In this document: in pieces, positions 32,101-43,402 of the stretch
Position numbering within the stretch: position 1 is the stretch's first letter
Layout: the number at the start of each line of letters is the position of its first letter
Assembly (NCBI GenBank): GCA_905221605.1
Contig: CAJNDS010002076.1
Coordinates: forward strand, 282,463 to 346,462
DNA: 64,000 nucleotides
Source of the DNA: Symbiodinium natans
Taxonomy: Eukaryota > Sar > Dinophyceae > Suessiales > Symbiodiniaceae
Direction: 5' to 3'
The notes under the pieces: model-generated
The model's input: the letters and a program-made list of their open reading frames with translations, nothing else
Told to the model about the DNA's origin: nothing
The model's database searches: none
Made by a program: the position numbers and the translations under genes

Positions 32101-35100
32101 GAAGCGAGAATACCCATTCTCGGCTTCAATGATGGAGGCACGGTGGTAACTTGGCAGCCACATGGGGGGCTTTGATAGCAAGCGTCGCCTTGTGATTGTA
32201 GTACGCCGAGTGTGGAAGCCGATGCGAAGACTCGTTGTGCAATGCCCAAAGGACGGTCTGGCGATGAACGTTTCCCGACCAGATGTGGAAACTGTGGGCC
32301 ATAGCTTGTAGCTTGTCGAGAAGCATGACCGCGGTGGTTCATGCAGCCTATAGTGCAAGTGAAGATCCCGATGTTCTTGCGATATTGTTGGGGCGCTATG
32401 GCATACACACGTTAACATAAACACTTGGCTGTCTAGATCTGGCTGAGGGGCTTAGCCTGATGTTGTTTGCTGACGGTTGGAGGGCATGCGCTGTTCCTGC
32501 TTCAGCCCCTTTGTTCTTCTTGAATTCTAAACCCTAAGGGCCAAATCGAAGTCCCCATCTTTGACTGTTGTGTGCTTCGTCGTCTGCCCCAAGCCTAAAG
32601 CCCCAACCCCTTAAACTTGAAGCTTAATCTCTAGAATCCTCAACTTGTGGTGATATTCTTCGAATCCCTACCCAGAACTGCGAGACCCTGATCCAATTTC
32701 CTACAAATCCCTTTGTTAGCGACCATACCAGGTATGCTTGGCACACGACCAAAAAAAACACAACAAGATCTCAAAAAGAAGCCCCGCCGCATGCGCAATG
32801 CTTCTTTTCCTCTCGTGCATTTTGGAGGCGGAGCTTTTGTGCGCTCGGCTCGAGACCTCCATGCCCGCGTCTTTGATCGAAAGTGCAGCCAAGGACCTCG
32901 CAGCCAGGCTTGCTCAATCCATATCCCAGCTTCAGGCCATCCATGTGTTGCCAAAGGTGTGTTTGTGTGTGTGTGTGTGTGTGTCTCGTAGTCTTCTTCG
33001 AAAGAAAACTGCACCCCTTGGCCTTAAGCGCTAGAATCCAAACTTGGGCTGCGAAAGTAACAGGAAGTTCGGATGCTACGAGTTCTATCGAGTTCTATAG
33101 CCCGCACAGGATCATGCAAAGATGATTCAAAACTGTTTATCAGATAAGGAAACATGACAAAAACAACCGCATTGATGCAGCACGTAGACGGTGTTTGTCG
33201 AGTGCAGAGAGAAGCAGCGTGGACGTCACAGGAAAGTGCAACAAGAGAGAGAGATGATGAGGGACAACATTAGCAATGAACGCGATTCAGAAACGAGAGG
33301 GGGCCCGCGCAATGAAGGCACCATTCATGTTTGCTACATTGCGGACTTTCATGGATGGTTTTCTAGATGGAATCAGAATACTGATCATGCAAGCACACAG
33401 AGGCCTACTTGTGGCCACATCTGGCCGCGGGGTTTCCCTCTGGACTTTGTCCAGTCACCACAGACCTTCAACCGCTCGCTCCTGACCGTGCGTTTTGGTT
33501 GCAGGTATAGTCCATAGACATCTCAACTTTTGCAAGGGAGTTCCTGCTATGGATGCTATGGGCTGTATCCGAAAAGCACTGGCAGCTGCCTGAATTCAGT
33601 CGGAGTGTACATGACATACACACTTACTTTAGCACCAGAAGGCAGTTGAGCCGCCCACCGGCCATCCAGCAGTTTCTGGCTGACGAGGATCCTGCGTGGG
33701 CCCCAGTGTTTCTTTTTGCCTTTTGCTGGGTGTTGCTGGATGCATTTCAGAAATCATGATCCCGGAGTTTGTGTTCAAAAGGGTGTCGTCGGGGCCCAGT
33801 TGAGTTTTAAGGTGCTACGTTTTAAGGTGTGGCTCAGGTGCCCTGGTCCCTCTGATTTTTGCTAGGAAACCAGCCACCTCAATACCTCTGCCCACTGCTG
33901 TATTGTCACGGCTCATGCTTTTTCTCGTCCTCTGATCCCTGGTTTCTTAGTCCTCCCTCCGCTGGTTCCGCGAGGGTTATTGCCCCTCCCCCCACCCTGA
34001 CTTTCTAAAGCCACCAACCCAACCAATACTACATACCTGAAGCCTCCTTCCAAATGCAAACACACCCGCGACCCGGGTTCGAACCCGGTGGTTGAGGGCC
34101 GATTGTCTTATAGATCTCGCCCTAAACTCTCGAAGTTTGCCTCTTTATCTGACCTTCTCAGACTCTCTGTCCCTCTTTCTCTTTCTCGCTCTCTCTCTCT
34201 CTCTCTTTCTCTTTCATTCTCTCTCTATCTCCCTCTCTCTCTCTCTCCCTAGAAGTACTCCGAACGAAATTCACAGCACCATCTAAAAGTAGCCGATCAT
34301 TCAGATTGCAAGGGGGTTCAAGGGATCATTATGTTTGCAAACGTGGGGGGTCTGTGCCCCATCCCCAACTCTCGCGCTGTCCCCACCACCTTCATGAGTG
34401 ACTCAAAGCCAAGACATCAGCATGCCGTCCGATCACTTGTTTGCAAGTGCATGTGGGGGGCTGCGGTCGCCCCAACCGCCCACTTGTTTTCAATCTCTGT
34501 GTTTCTCATGCGCCCCCTCCGAGCAGCATGCCGTCCGATCATCATGTTTCCAAGGGGGGGCTTCCCCCAAGTCTGATGATGATGTTCGCAGGTGGGGGGG
34601 GGGGCATGCCATGCGATCAGTATGTTGCAAGTGGGGAGCTGTGACGCAAAACAGGATTGTACAAATTCAATTCCCAAATAGCTTCATGCAAAATCGGACC
34701 CTACAACTTTGAATTTCCCACAAGCTGCCCACAAGACCCTCCAAATTTGAACTCCGTACTTGTTTGACGCCAAACAGGGCCCGGCAATTTGGAATTCCCC
34801 AATCGTTTCACAAAACCGGACCCTGCAAATTGGAATTCCCGATAATACCGGACCTTACAAATCCCCAATAGCTTGCCGCAGCAGACCATCGGCCAAAGCG
34901 CCAAACCTTCGAAAACTCTTCCAAACTCAAGGCTCGGTTTCCTTGGAATCAATGGGAAACTTTTTTCATCTCTACATTCTTTCTTCGAGCCTTCACCCGT
35001 GCAGCACAAAGAAGCGTACGCAATCAAAAGCACTTTTACCGTACTGTGTTGGTTGCATCTCCCGCGAATCTTTTAATGCACGTTGGACAACTTTGCCACT

Positions 35101-37224
35101 TAGTGCCCTGCAGTACTCCCGGAGCGTCCGCTAGGTGGCCTTCCGGTTGTAGCCGCAAGCTTGTGTGGTGATTGTGTATGTTTGGGTTAGGTGGCACTGA
35201 ATCTGAAATACAGAGCAGATTTTTGAACATGATCGCCGATAACACCAACCTCCCCAGGACGTGGACGCCATCTTCCGACTGACACGGCCACTGCCTTGCT
35301 CCTTCCAAGGCCAAGGATCAGCTCCTGAGATTTTGGCTGCGAAGGTTGACTGTGATTGATTTGGAGGGCTTCAGAGCTTGAAGCAGCTCATCCATGAAGG
35401 GTTTGGAGGGCTGTGGGGACGCGCGGGGCAGATTGTTTAGACTGGGATGGTGATTCTTGTAAGGCATGTGCACAGTCAGGAGGGGGGCGGCCTGAAGCTT
35501 TCGCGGTGCCTCCCCAGCTCCCCGGACGAACTTCGGCAGTGGGTTCTCCGAAGGGAGCCCCATCAAGTTTCGGAGAAGCCAAGGGCATCCAAGGGCCAAG
35601 TGCTCAATTCAGGTCCTTGGTCTGGTTTTTTTCAAAAGGTTCTGTAAGGCCTTCGGGTTTTTTCAGCAGTGGCAAGAGTAGGTCGTGCTGTGTTGTGCTT
35701 TGCAGCCTGTGGCGTAGAGTGCATCGTGATAGGATAGAATGCTGTAGAGGGCTCTGTCCTCATCGGGTGTGTGCAGCAGGTTCTTCACACCTTACAACGC
35801 GCAGTGTACCGTCCATCTCTACGTGACTTGGGCACAATCCTGGCCTTGTTCTTGCTGGTGCAGGCTGAAGGGGCTTGAGACCATCGGTGGACAATGTGTC
35901 AACGCTGTTGGAATCTTTCTCCCAACTAGTGATGGCTTGCCTAGACGGGAGGGTATAAAAAGACCGAACCAGACCGAGGAATCTTTCTGGGGCCTGCTGC
36001 TTCCTGTCACGGTACATGGCCGCGTCTCGGACATCTGGCGTGCCTACCTGACGCAGAAGCTGCTTTGGGATGCGACATGGCAGAAGATGGGTTCGGAGGT
36101 CAAGCATGGCTCAACGTCTCAGCGCATGCGTGTTTGGTCAGAAAGCCTCAAGATAAGACTAGCATTCCCTGAACAGAGCTTGAACAGTGCTGCTTGAACA
36201 GTGACTTGCAGGTGGGTCAGGTCGTGACATTCATGGCCCCGCACGTTGTGCACGACCGTGTCGCCCACGACTACCTGAAGGACCACGGCATGACACGACC
36301 CCTTGCAGTTGGATCTGGGATTCGTGTACTGCCCTGCGTATGTGTACTGCTGACATGGAGGATGACAAGCACTAGCTGAGCACGAGCTTTGTGGATTTCA
36401 TGGCATATTGTTGCCACGAAGTCTCGATGTCCAGAATTTGCTGACGTTTTGCTGTGTTTCGCCTTGAAATTTTTACATCTGGGAAGGGGCGGCAGGACTT
36501 CCAAAGCGAGGGTGACCTTCAGTACGGAGCCAAGCTGACACGTGTGCAAGCGACCTAACCAGAGTGCATGGTCGTGTGCATAAGCGCGGCGGTCACACAT
36601 ACTTGTCCTATGTCGTGTGCTTATGTGTGCTAGAAGTTGAAGAGTTCACACCCGCAGCATGGCTTTGAGCAATTTGCTTCGAGGCTGAAGAGCACGGCGC
36701 TTGTTGCGTTCCTGGCGAAGTGGTCCAGTCGCCAGATTGCAGTCATGTCGACGACATTCTGTGTGCAGGCTTAGTAGTGGTTCAGTTCAATGGCTGCACT
36801 GGTGCCTTATTTAGTTGAGAGTGAGCTTCAACCGTGACTGAACATTGTTCTCGCTTATCACCATGGTTTTGTTTAAGGCCCTATTCCCTTATGGACTATT
36901 CTGAATGGGGCCAGATGCCTTGTCTTGTTCAATGGCCTGGTGTTATTGGTTGGAGTTTAACATTCTTGTCGGCGAGGCGACGCGCCCACACTTGTGGAGC
37001 GGATCGAGCAGCTCTGGTCAGCACTCTACACACGTACCGTGGCGGACAAGTTCGGCAAAAGGGGCTGCGGCTGCGTATTTTTACCGTGTTCCACTGCCGG
37101 GGGATATGCAGCAGTTTCTCGGAAGTAATTCTGCGGTTTATTGCTGCTGACCAATAACGCTTTACGCTTTCGGTTCTTATCCCCAGAGATTGGAGTTACA
37201 TTCCCCCGGCTCCTCAAGTTATTC

Positions 37225-37267
<43 letters not shown>

Positions 37268-37943
37268 TCTCTCTCTCTCTCTCTTTGTCCTCCTCCCCGG
37301 GCCTCCCCCACCCCCTAAGCCTCCCCGAGGCTAGAAGCACGCAAACCACAACCAACACAAGTAGCTCATGTTTGTGTGCTGTAGAATGACGTTCAACAAA
37401 TGTGGTCCGGATTCCCTGTCATCGATTTCCTGTCATCAGTTTTGGCCTGGAGCTTGCCCCGTGCCGCCGAGGCAAAACGAACAATTTTCTTGGCCAAACG
37501 AAGACTTTGAATGTGGATGGAATGTTACCAAGCATGGAAAAATTGCTTAAAGCGATGTTGCGTATACCATGAGTCGTTGATCTGAGCACGAAAGTGACGG
37601 CACAGGCGGATTTGTGGAGCTGGGAGACGTGAGGCACGCCAGCCCTTTGCAGGGTCCGTCCGCGGAAAATCGCGGAAATGGTTCTGGGATACCTGGATGG
37701 GAAGCTGAGTGTTGAATGAAGTTGAATGAGCCTGAATGAACTCGAATGAACTTGAATGAACTTGCGCATTGTTTCGGGACAGGCTGGCGCAGGCCTGGAT
37801 CCGAGACTTGATCTCGGTGGGCTACGAGTTCCCGGAGCTACAGCTTGGCAAGATCATGTGGCCTTGTGGGAGGAGGGTTGCAGGCTTTCGGAACGAAGGG
37901 TTCATCAGGGCGAGCGTGAGCGTGCCCTCCGTAGTCTTGTAGG
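29114..37943 (+). CDS. STELLO/DUF288-type glycosyltransferase, multi-exon
   Basis: Exons found by motif and splice phase: 29681-29754 (DRWIVVTSIFQPSPAT), 30013-30065 (GWCYVVVADKNGPKDYDD), 31280-31344 (LPWRHFGRKN), 31636-31661 (VGFLYAIAM), 31851-31899 (HGAKIIYDTDDDNRLK), 33401-33504 (HIWPRGFPLDFV), 33639-33693 (PPAIQQFLADEDP), 35258-35309 (DVDAIFRLTRPLP), 35781-35822 (FFTPYNAQCTVHLY), 35979-36098 (FWGLLLPVTVHGRVSDIWRA), 36212-36282 (VVHDRVAHDYLKD), about 36685-36728 (ALVAFLAKW), about 36990-37060 (LVERIEQLWSALYTR) and 37783 onward (LAQAWIRDLISVGYEFPEL). This is the order seen in plant STELLO proteins, Golgi proteins that aid cellulose synthase. A tentative first exon (29114-29188, MPWKLKLLWLLLWHARSAC) would give a membrane anchor. 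Some junctions and small exons are unresolved; the last exon is uncertain. GC donors occur at 31662, 33694 and 35310. Confidence 0.75.
30300..31020. repeat. Degenerate interspersed CCTTAAATCCTAA-type repeat in an intron
   Basis: Words such as CCTTAAATCCTAAGGAGGCG, CCATAAATTCCAAAGGCGTC and TCCTTAACTCC recur every 60-80 bp, with TTTAGGGCTTTAGGGTTTTAG at about 30976-30995. It resembles eroded telomere-type (TTTAGGG) sequence in the STELLO-like gene's intron. Confidence 0.45.
32957..32990. repeat. (GT)n microsatellite
   Basis: An almost pure TG tract, located within the intron between the exons at 31899 and 33401. Confidence 0.85.
34150..34252. repeat. CT-rich microsatellite
   Basis: Alternating CTCTCT and CTTTCT words in the intron between the exons ending 33693 and starting 35258. 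Confidence 0.8.
34331..34870. repeat. Two families of diverged tandem repeats in an intron
   Basis: 34420-34640: about three ~100-bp units marked by GCATGCCRTSCGATCA, ATGTT and a G-tract. 34645-34870: five to six ~40-bp units marked by CAAAACCGGACCCTGCAAATT and GGAATTCCC. Both lie within one intron of the STELLO-like gene. Confidence 0.65.
37228..37287. repeat. (GT)n(CT)n compound microsatellite
   Basis: About 38 bp of GT followed by about 20 bp of CT, in the last identified intron of the STELLO-like gene. Confidence 0.9.
37705..37762. repeat. Short tandem TTGAATGAAC-type repeat
   Basis: Five imperfect 10-11-bp units (TGAATGAACT and variants) immediately upstream of the splice acceptor at 37782. 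Confidence 0.7.
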
Positions 37944-38539
37944 GCGAAGTCTCACATTCTCCAGCCTCATGCAACTGGTCAATCGACATGCACTTGGAAA
38001 AGATCGAAAGCCACGAACTTAAAACCTGGCACATCCAAACTCTGCAAGTCTCATTCGGATACATTACCAGGTGGGTGGCGGCCGATGGCACACCCGCGGC
38101 GGAAGATAAGAGTGAGCTGTAGTTGTGGAGGATTTGGGCTAAAAGGGCCTGGGTTTAGACGAAAGCTATCTTTCCCGCACTAGTTTAGGGGATGCGTGTC
38201 CCAAATGTTCCGGTTTCCCACCAGCAGTCCCTGCAGCAAAGCGCTGTGTCCGTGCCTGCAGGCAATTATGGGCGTGAGGGGACAAAAAGGCCGGTGCTTC
38301 TTGTTATTTTCGATTCCTAGACTTTTAGACCCTCAGTGACTCGGCGGAGCCACGGTTATGTAACGGTGTATGTGTTGTTGTACTCAAACCGTGGGATAAG
38401 CAGTGTGTTTGTGCATCGCTTGCGTGTCGTGGTGGATGCGTGCCTCTCAGGCCCTCTACAATGGAAAATAGATTGAGTCATTGCTTGTATGCAACCTGGC
38501 TGGCTTGTCTAACTGTCTAACTGTAGTTGTTGCTTGGAC

Positions 38540-39390
38540 AGCAGTGGCTTCAGGGTGCATCAGAACTACGTGTGTTCACGAAGTCGAAACCTTATGTGGC
38601 CTGCCGGCTGGAGGCTTCTGCAGACATACACAAGTTCACTCCAATTGTTGAAGGGCCATGAAAAATCCATCCCATGCACCAACTTTAGGGCGAATTTGCA
38701 TTCACCAAGTATCGCCCGCCGCAATGCCGGGCGAAGAAGCGCCGCACATCCGTCGTCGAACAGTAAAATTGCTGGCCGCTTGGGCATATCTGGCAGCTCC
38801 ATCGGAGTCCAAAACTCCTGTACTCAGTGACTCTCAACCCCTCCAACTGTGGAATGACATTTGGATGGATCATTTTTCTCATGTTTGCAGACGTTGGAAC
38901 CATCCCCTCGGAACCACCCCGCTGAACACCGCAGAGCCCTGAATTCTGAATGCCCATGTGCACGCTTTGTATCGCTTAGCCATAAACTCCTGAAGCCAAA
39001 CGCCCAAGTCTTCCAAAGTCCACAAAGTGGCAGTTTTTCGGAGTAGATCCAGACAGATGTTTGCCCAACCTTGGGGTTTCAGAGCCAAGATCCAGGATTG
39101 TCTGGCAAAGCTGTAGTGGGGCTCGATTTTGTCAGCCATGCAATATATCTTGGAATCCCAATGTTTCGACGACGTCCCCTCCATGATGAATACAATGTAC
39201 GCGAATAAGTGTGCAAAGGAGTCTCCACACGTGCCGTTTGCCGATCTTCCAGAAAAAGAACGTGCGGAAATTCATGTTTTGTTTTTTTATGAAGAGTTTT
39301 GCATTCAATGAGCATCCTGATGGCCAACTTGCATCTGGAGTTTCGGGTTGCAGTGTGTGGACAACTTCCACAAACCCAACACAGCAATAA
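38540..39390 (+). other. Candidate exons of an unassigned plus-strand gene
   Basis: After the acceptor-like TTGCTTGGACAG the frame from 38540 reads QWLQGASELRVFTKSKPYVA and CRLEASADIHKFTPIVEG. 38700-38890 gives MPGEEAPHIRRRTVKLLAAW and SDSQPLQLWNDIWMDHF. 39175-39290 gives YANKCAKESPHVPFADLPEK, and 39290-39370 FAFNEHPDGQLASGVSG. The compositions look protein-like, but no family is recognised and splice phases were not resolved. They could extend the STELLO-like gene or belong to a separate gene. Confidence 0.35.
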
Positions 39391-39982
39391 CAACATGGAA
39401 CTTTTTTGCAACCATGATATGCGCATATACTTTCACGTACATACTCATATGTTTTATGTCTACAACATAGGTTTATGCTCAGGTCTCCAGGAGTGTTCCA
39501 AACCCAAAGCCAGATTCGAGGCCGCGCCATTCCGCCAAAGCAACCGTGAGGGTTGCTCACCTCAGGACCGGGTCAGGTTGTGTTTATGCTTCTGGCTTAC
39601 AGTATGGGCTTCAAGAGTCTTGGGGTTGTGAAGGGTTTGGAGTGGGATTCCCTGTATCCGAGCAGGTGCTGGAGTGGCAAAGATTGGCAGAAGACGCATT
39701 CGTGTGAGTTACCCTGAGCTACAAACCCTGTAAAACCCTACTCTTTGTGTGCAGGTGTGCCTTTCCCTGCTTGGCCTTGCCGTCGCGGCCAGAGCCTCAC
39801 ATAGCATCGCACACTTTTCATCTGTTCGATGGGCATTGTTGAGCCTCTGAGCGCGTCTTGAGTCTTGCGCAAGTGGCTGCTCCTTGAGGTCCAAAATGCT
39901 CTGCAGGCTTGTTGGCTCAATTTTGCTCGTTGAGGAACCCTTGTCGCTTCTCTTGGAGCTGCCAGTCGCTTGACTCGCCGCC

Positions 39983-41023
39983 ATGTGCTTCCTCTTTGGT
40001 GCAACAGGCGTTGGGGTGACTGTCACAGGGGAGGCCCTCATTGGAGGAGTTAGCGATGACCCCTACCTGTTTCGCACCTTTGTACGGGCGGTTCGAGCAT
40101 CGGATGGCATGGGGCACATCGGCACAGAGCTCCGCTATGTGGACTCGACCGGCGATCCTCCACCCTTCGAGGTGGAGCCTGGCCAGCCGACTCGCGGCAT
40201 CAACTCTGCTGGCTTAGCATTCACCGCGGCGCTGGCGGTGGAGCGTGACATCGACGGGAGTATCGACGTGCTTGCTACCCCCCTGACTTTTGCAGGCCTC
40301 AGCCGACAGATGATGTCTTCTTGCCAGGATGTAGAGGAAGCACTTAAGCTGCTACTTGAGGCAGGGGCCGTCACGCCTGCCTTTTCCGTCTTGCTGGCAG
40401 ACGCCCAGCAGAACCTGGCTCAGGTGGAGGTGGGTCCTTTTGGTGTGGCCGTGCTGCAGCGCTATTCACGCGAGAACCCTGGGATGCTCGTGGCGGTGAA
40501 CTGTCACCAGTGCCCAGAGCTTTTGGCTTTCAATTTGCCTGTGGCCGAGATGAGCTACCAGGGCAACAACAACGGTCGCCGTTGGCATCGAGGATGGGAG
40601 CTAGCCAGCAAATATCGTGGTAGCATTGATGTGGACGTGATGACGGCGATCCTTAGTGACCACATCAACATCGAGGAGGACTGCAGCACAAACCCTGTAA
40701 TCCCTTGGTGGGGCCACAGCATCTGCAACCACGGCACCTGCAGTGCCGAGAGCTATGACAGCAGCAAGCCATGTTGGGGCACTGTCAGTGCAGAGATACT
40801 GCAACCTTCGGCCCGTCTTCTACACTACGCTTACGGCTGGCCCTGTGGGCACAAGCCCACCTTTGCCGACCAGGTCTACCAAGAGGGTTCATGGGGCTGC
40901 TTCAAAGCCTTCCATGTGCCAAGGCCGCATGGACCGCATGAGTCGCGACAGGTTCAAGACGAAGTGGTGCAGTGCACGACCGTGGAGGGGGCCGTCACAG
41001 AAGAGGGGCGCCTCTTCATGTAG
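39983..41023 (+). CDS. Ntn-hydrolase (C45 / linear-amide C-N hydrolase-like), intronless
   Basis: A 346-codon intact frame. An in-frame TGA nine bases before the ATG fixes the start. Cys2 follows Met directly, as in choloylglycine-type Ntn hydrolases, where removal of Met exposes the catalytic Cys. Family-like features: GGVSDDP (residues 21-27, acidic pair in the NxD position), RGINSAGLAFTA (71-82, usual GIN-x-x-GL), DVEEALKLLLEAG (116-128), FSVLLADAQQNLAQVEV (134-150), VNCHQ (172-176), NNNGRRWHRGWELA (195-208), DVMTAILSDH (218-227) and a late TVSAEILQP strand. Such enzymes cut amide bonds in acyl-amino acids, bile salts or penicillin-like substrates; the substrate here is unknown. TCGCTTCTCTTGGAGCTGCCAG just upstream could serve as a trans-splice acceptor. 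Confidence 0.65.
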   Translation: MCFLFGATGVGVTVTGEALIGGVSDDPYLFRTFVRAVRASDGMGHIGTELRYVDSTGDPPPFEVEPGQPTRGINSAGLAFTAALAVERDIDGSIDVLATPLTFAGLSRQMMSSCQDVEEALKLLLEAGAVTPAFSVLLADAQQNLAQVEVGPFGVAVLQRYSRENPGMLVAVNCHQCPELLAFNLPVAEMSYQGNNNGRRWHRGWELASKYRGSIDVDVMTAILSDHINIEEDCSTNPVIPWWGHSICNHGTCSAESYDSSKPCWGTVSAEILQPSARLLHYAYGWPCGHKPTFADQVYQEGSWGCFKAFHVPRPHGPHESRQVQDEVVQCTTVEGAVTEEGRLFM

Positions 41024-41683
41024 CAAGTAACCATGTTCCCAAGATTCATTCGTTCGAGGTACATCAAGTCCCGTGTGCCACGTACTTGTACAGAACGGAG
41101 TTCGTGACCCAGCGCCTTCTTGTGTACGAGCCTGCAATGCAGGAATGTAAAGCAATCTTGAGTTAGCAATGGACGAAGAGGAGTGTGCATGCACTTGCCA
41201 AAAAAGAATCACCCATGTTCAGTGTGCACAAGTTCGAGTCCAGTCCCGCCAGGCGCTGGGCACTTTGCTTGGCATGTTCTTCTTCAGCATGCAGAGACTT
41301 GGCGATTTTGTCTGAGCTCTAGACCAAAGCGGATTGGGAAGAAGACAGGGAGTTGCGTAGAACTGCGAGTCAATTCGGCAAGCACTATCTGACTCATGCC
41401 TTGTTGGTGCCTCCACACAAGCTTTAGTGGCCATGAGCCATTGCATTCACCCGAGGTGGCGAAACTACAATGTCTGGCTCGGCGGCCAGCTTGAGTGGAG
41501 GTCCGGGACGTGCGACCTTCGCACACCACAAAGCATGAAAAGGCAAATCGGTAATGCATGGTAAAGCCCTGAGCAGGTGAGCCTCTTAAACCTTTGAAGC
41601 GAAATGCCACAAAGCCACGTGAATCCTGCGACCCTGAGCACATCTGAGCACCAATGGTTTTTGAGGACTGTGTTCTGTAGAGG

Positions 41684-43090
41684 TGCAGCCTCGTCGTCTG
41701 CTCGCTGCGAGCCCCAGCTATGTTAACTGCAAGGTGGGTTGGAGCGTCTGCAGAAGCATGTTTGCAGAAGTATCTTGCGAAGGCATCTTGCAGAAGCTGC
41801 AAAAAAAAGCCTGTCAGACTAACTCCGAGTTTCATTCGGGTTTGTATCTCCCAGCCCTGGGAAAGCCCCTGAGGATATGCTCGGCCCAGTTCTCTTATGG
41901 AGAGGGCGCTCGACAAGGTGCTGCAGGATAAGACTCTTGGGCTGAACGTCGTCGCCTTGCCGCTGTGATAGGAAATGGCCGTGATGCGAACTGGCAAGAA
42001 ATGGCCCTACACCCGGCCTAAGATTTGTGAACAAGAATCTTCTACTACAAGTACTGCAAGACATCGCACCATCCCAGCAGGGTGAAGAAGATACACCCTC
42101 TCCTAAGCCTTGGAGCTGTCAAGTCCTTCATTCATGTCCGAAGGGGCGCGTAGGGCAAAGACGCGAAGACGCGAAGACGCGATCTTTCACGCAAACACAC
42201 GACAGCTCAACGGCTTCACGGCGTCAACGTGGGCATCCATACTCACGATGTCAACGGCGTCAACAGCGGCTTCGCGGAATCAGCGGCTTTTTCAATCCAC
42301 GGCGTCATCGACTTCAACGGACCAATACTATGTACTGCAGGTTCATGCCCCTACCTTTTGTTTGAAATCGTAAACACAGTTCCCCCAAGATGTTGAGGTG
42401 TTCTGATTGAACTAGCACAAGACAGTATCACTGGATGTGTCAGGTTGCGCCCTGGAAATCTGAAATGTCGTGCGAATTTGTAAAGGAGAACAGGATCCCT
42501 CCCCCCCCCCCTCCTTGACGCCAATTAGCTGCATGCTCGTTCTAAGCCTAGATCCTGAACCCTTCGAACTCCACATGTTCGCCAGGCGAGCCATATGACC
42601 GAAAGCATTAGGGATGTAGAAGCATTTGTTGTTTGGAGCCCCTAGAAGCACGCTTCTCTCTATGACCCAGCGACCCAACTCCCCATCAGGTACGCCTCGC
42701 CCGAAATGGAGCAGTGGGCGATTGATTTCTGCAATGGGAAGGTCGAGCATTTCCCAACCCTGTGGAACTTGTTCCTGGGACGTCAGTTTGTCAGCCTATG
42801 CAGTCCGGATTGCTTTGGTATGCTACCCCGAGTCCTCCACATCTGACGTCCCAGGAACTTCTGTGAGAACACGAACCATGTGCAGTGCCCTTGATCTTCG
42901 GGGCGAGGGCATAAAGGTTCAAGGCAGGCTTCATAGCTTGCAAGTTTAAAGCTGGGCAGCTCATGTTGAAAGATTTGCAGCAGTTTCGGATGGAATGTGC
43001 AACGCTGGGAACGAAATCGCACGTCCCTCGAGTTTCTGGCTGGCAACGTGAGAATGTTCACGGCGGAAGCTTTAGCCTTCGATCGGTTTA
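41684..43090 (+). other. Candidate exons of an unassigned gene
   Basis: 42027-42110 gives LLLQVLQDIAPSQQGEEDTP. 42691-42846, after the acceptor CCAACTCCCCATCAG, gives YASPEMEQWAIDFCNGK and VEHFPTLWNLFLGRQF. 42946-43060 gives FKAGQLMLKDLQQFRMECAT and LGTKSHVPRVSGW. These look like real protein, but family and joins are unknown. A 237-codon minus frame (41997-41284) overlaps the left part and could instead be the coding strand there. Confidence 0.35.
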
Positions 43091-43227
43091 GGCTGTCGAG
43101 GGATGGCTAGTAACTGTTGCCTCCGACATATGTCACGAAAGCTCGCGTAGCGAAGCTGGAGTTTTATCTGCTTTAGCAGCAGGGGGCCGACCACGGCCAG
43201 AAAACAGCGTATTATTGATACTATCTT

Positions 43228-43402
43228 ATTAGGGGGGGGGGTGGGGGGGGGGGGGGGGGGGTAAATTGATATATCACACGAATTCCTTGGTTTTGGAAGG
43301 GGGGAGGGGGGGGGTGGGGGTAAATTGATACATCACACGAATTCCCTGGTTTTGGAGGGGGGGGGGTGGGGGGGGGGGGGTAAATTGATATATCAATACC
43401 TT
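43228..43402. repeat. G-tract satellite, ~60-bp period
   Basis: Three units of a 10-25-nt G-run (interrupted by single T or A) followed by TAAATTGATATATCACACGA and ATTCCTTGGTTTTGGA; the third unit is truncated. The plus strand has repeated potential for G-quadruplexes. Confidence 0.85.

Noticed and set aside
34066-34092. tRNA-like T-arm (CCCGGGTTCGAACCCGG)
   Set aside because: The B-box-like palindrome is present, but the 7-nt loop leaves the stem one base short, and no D-arm, anticodon arm or acceptor stem can be drawn upstream.
41284-41997. 237-codon minus-strand frame
   Set aside because: Long enough to notice, but no motif is recognisable and plus-strand pieces in the same interval look equally protein-like; not called as a gene.
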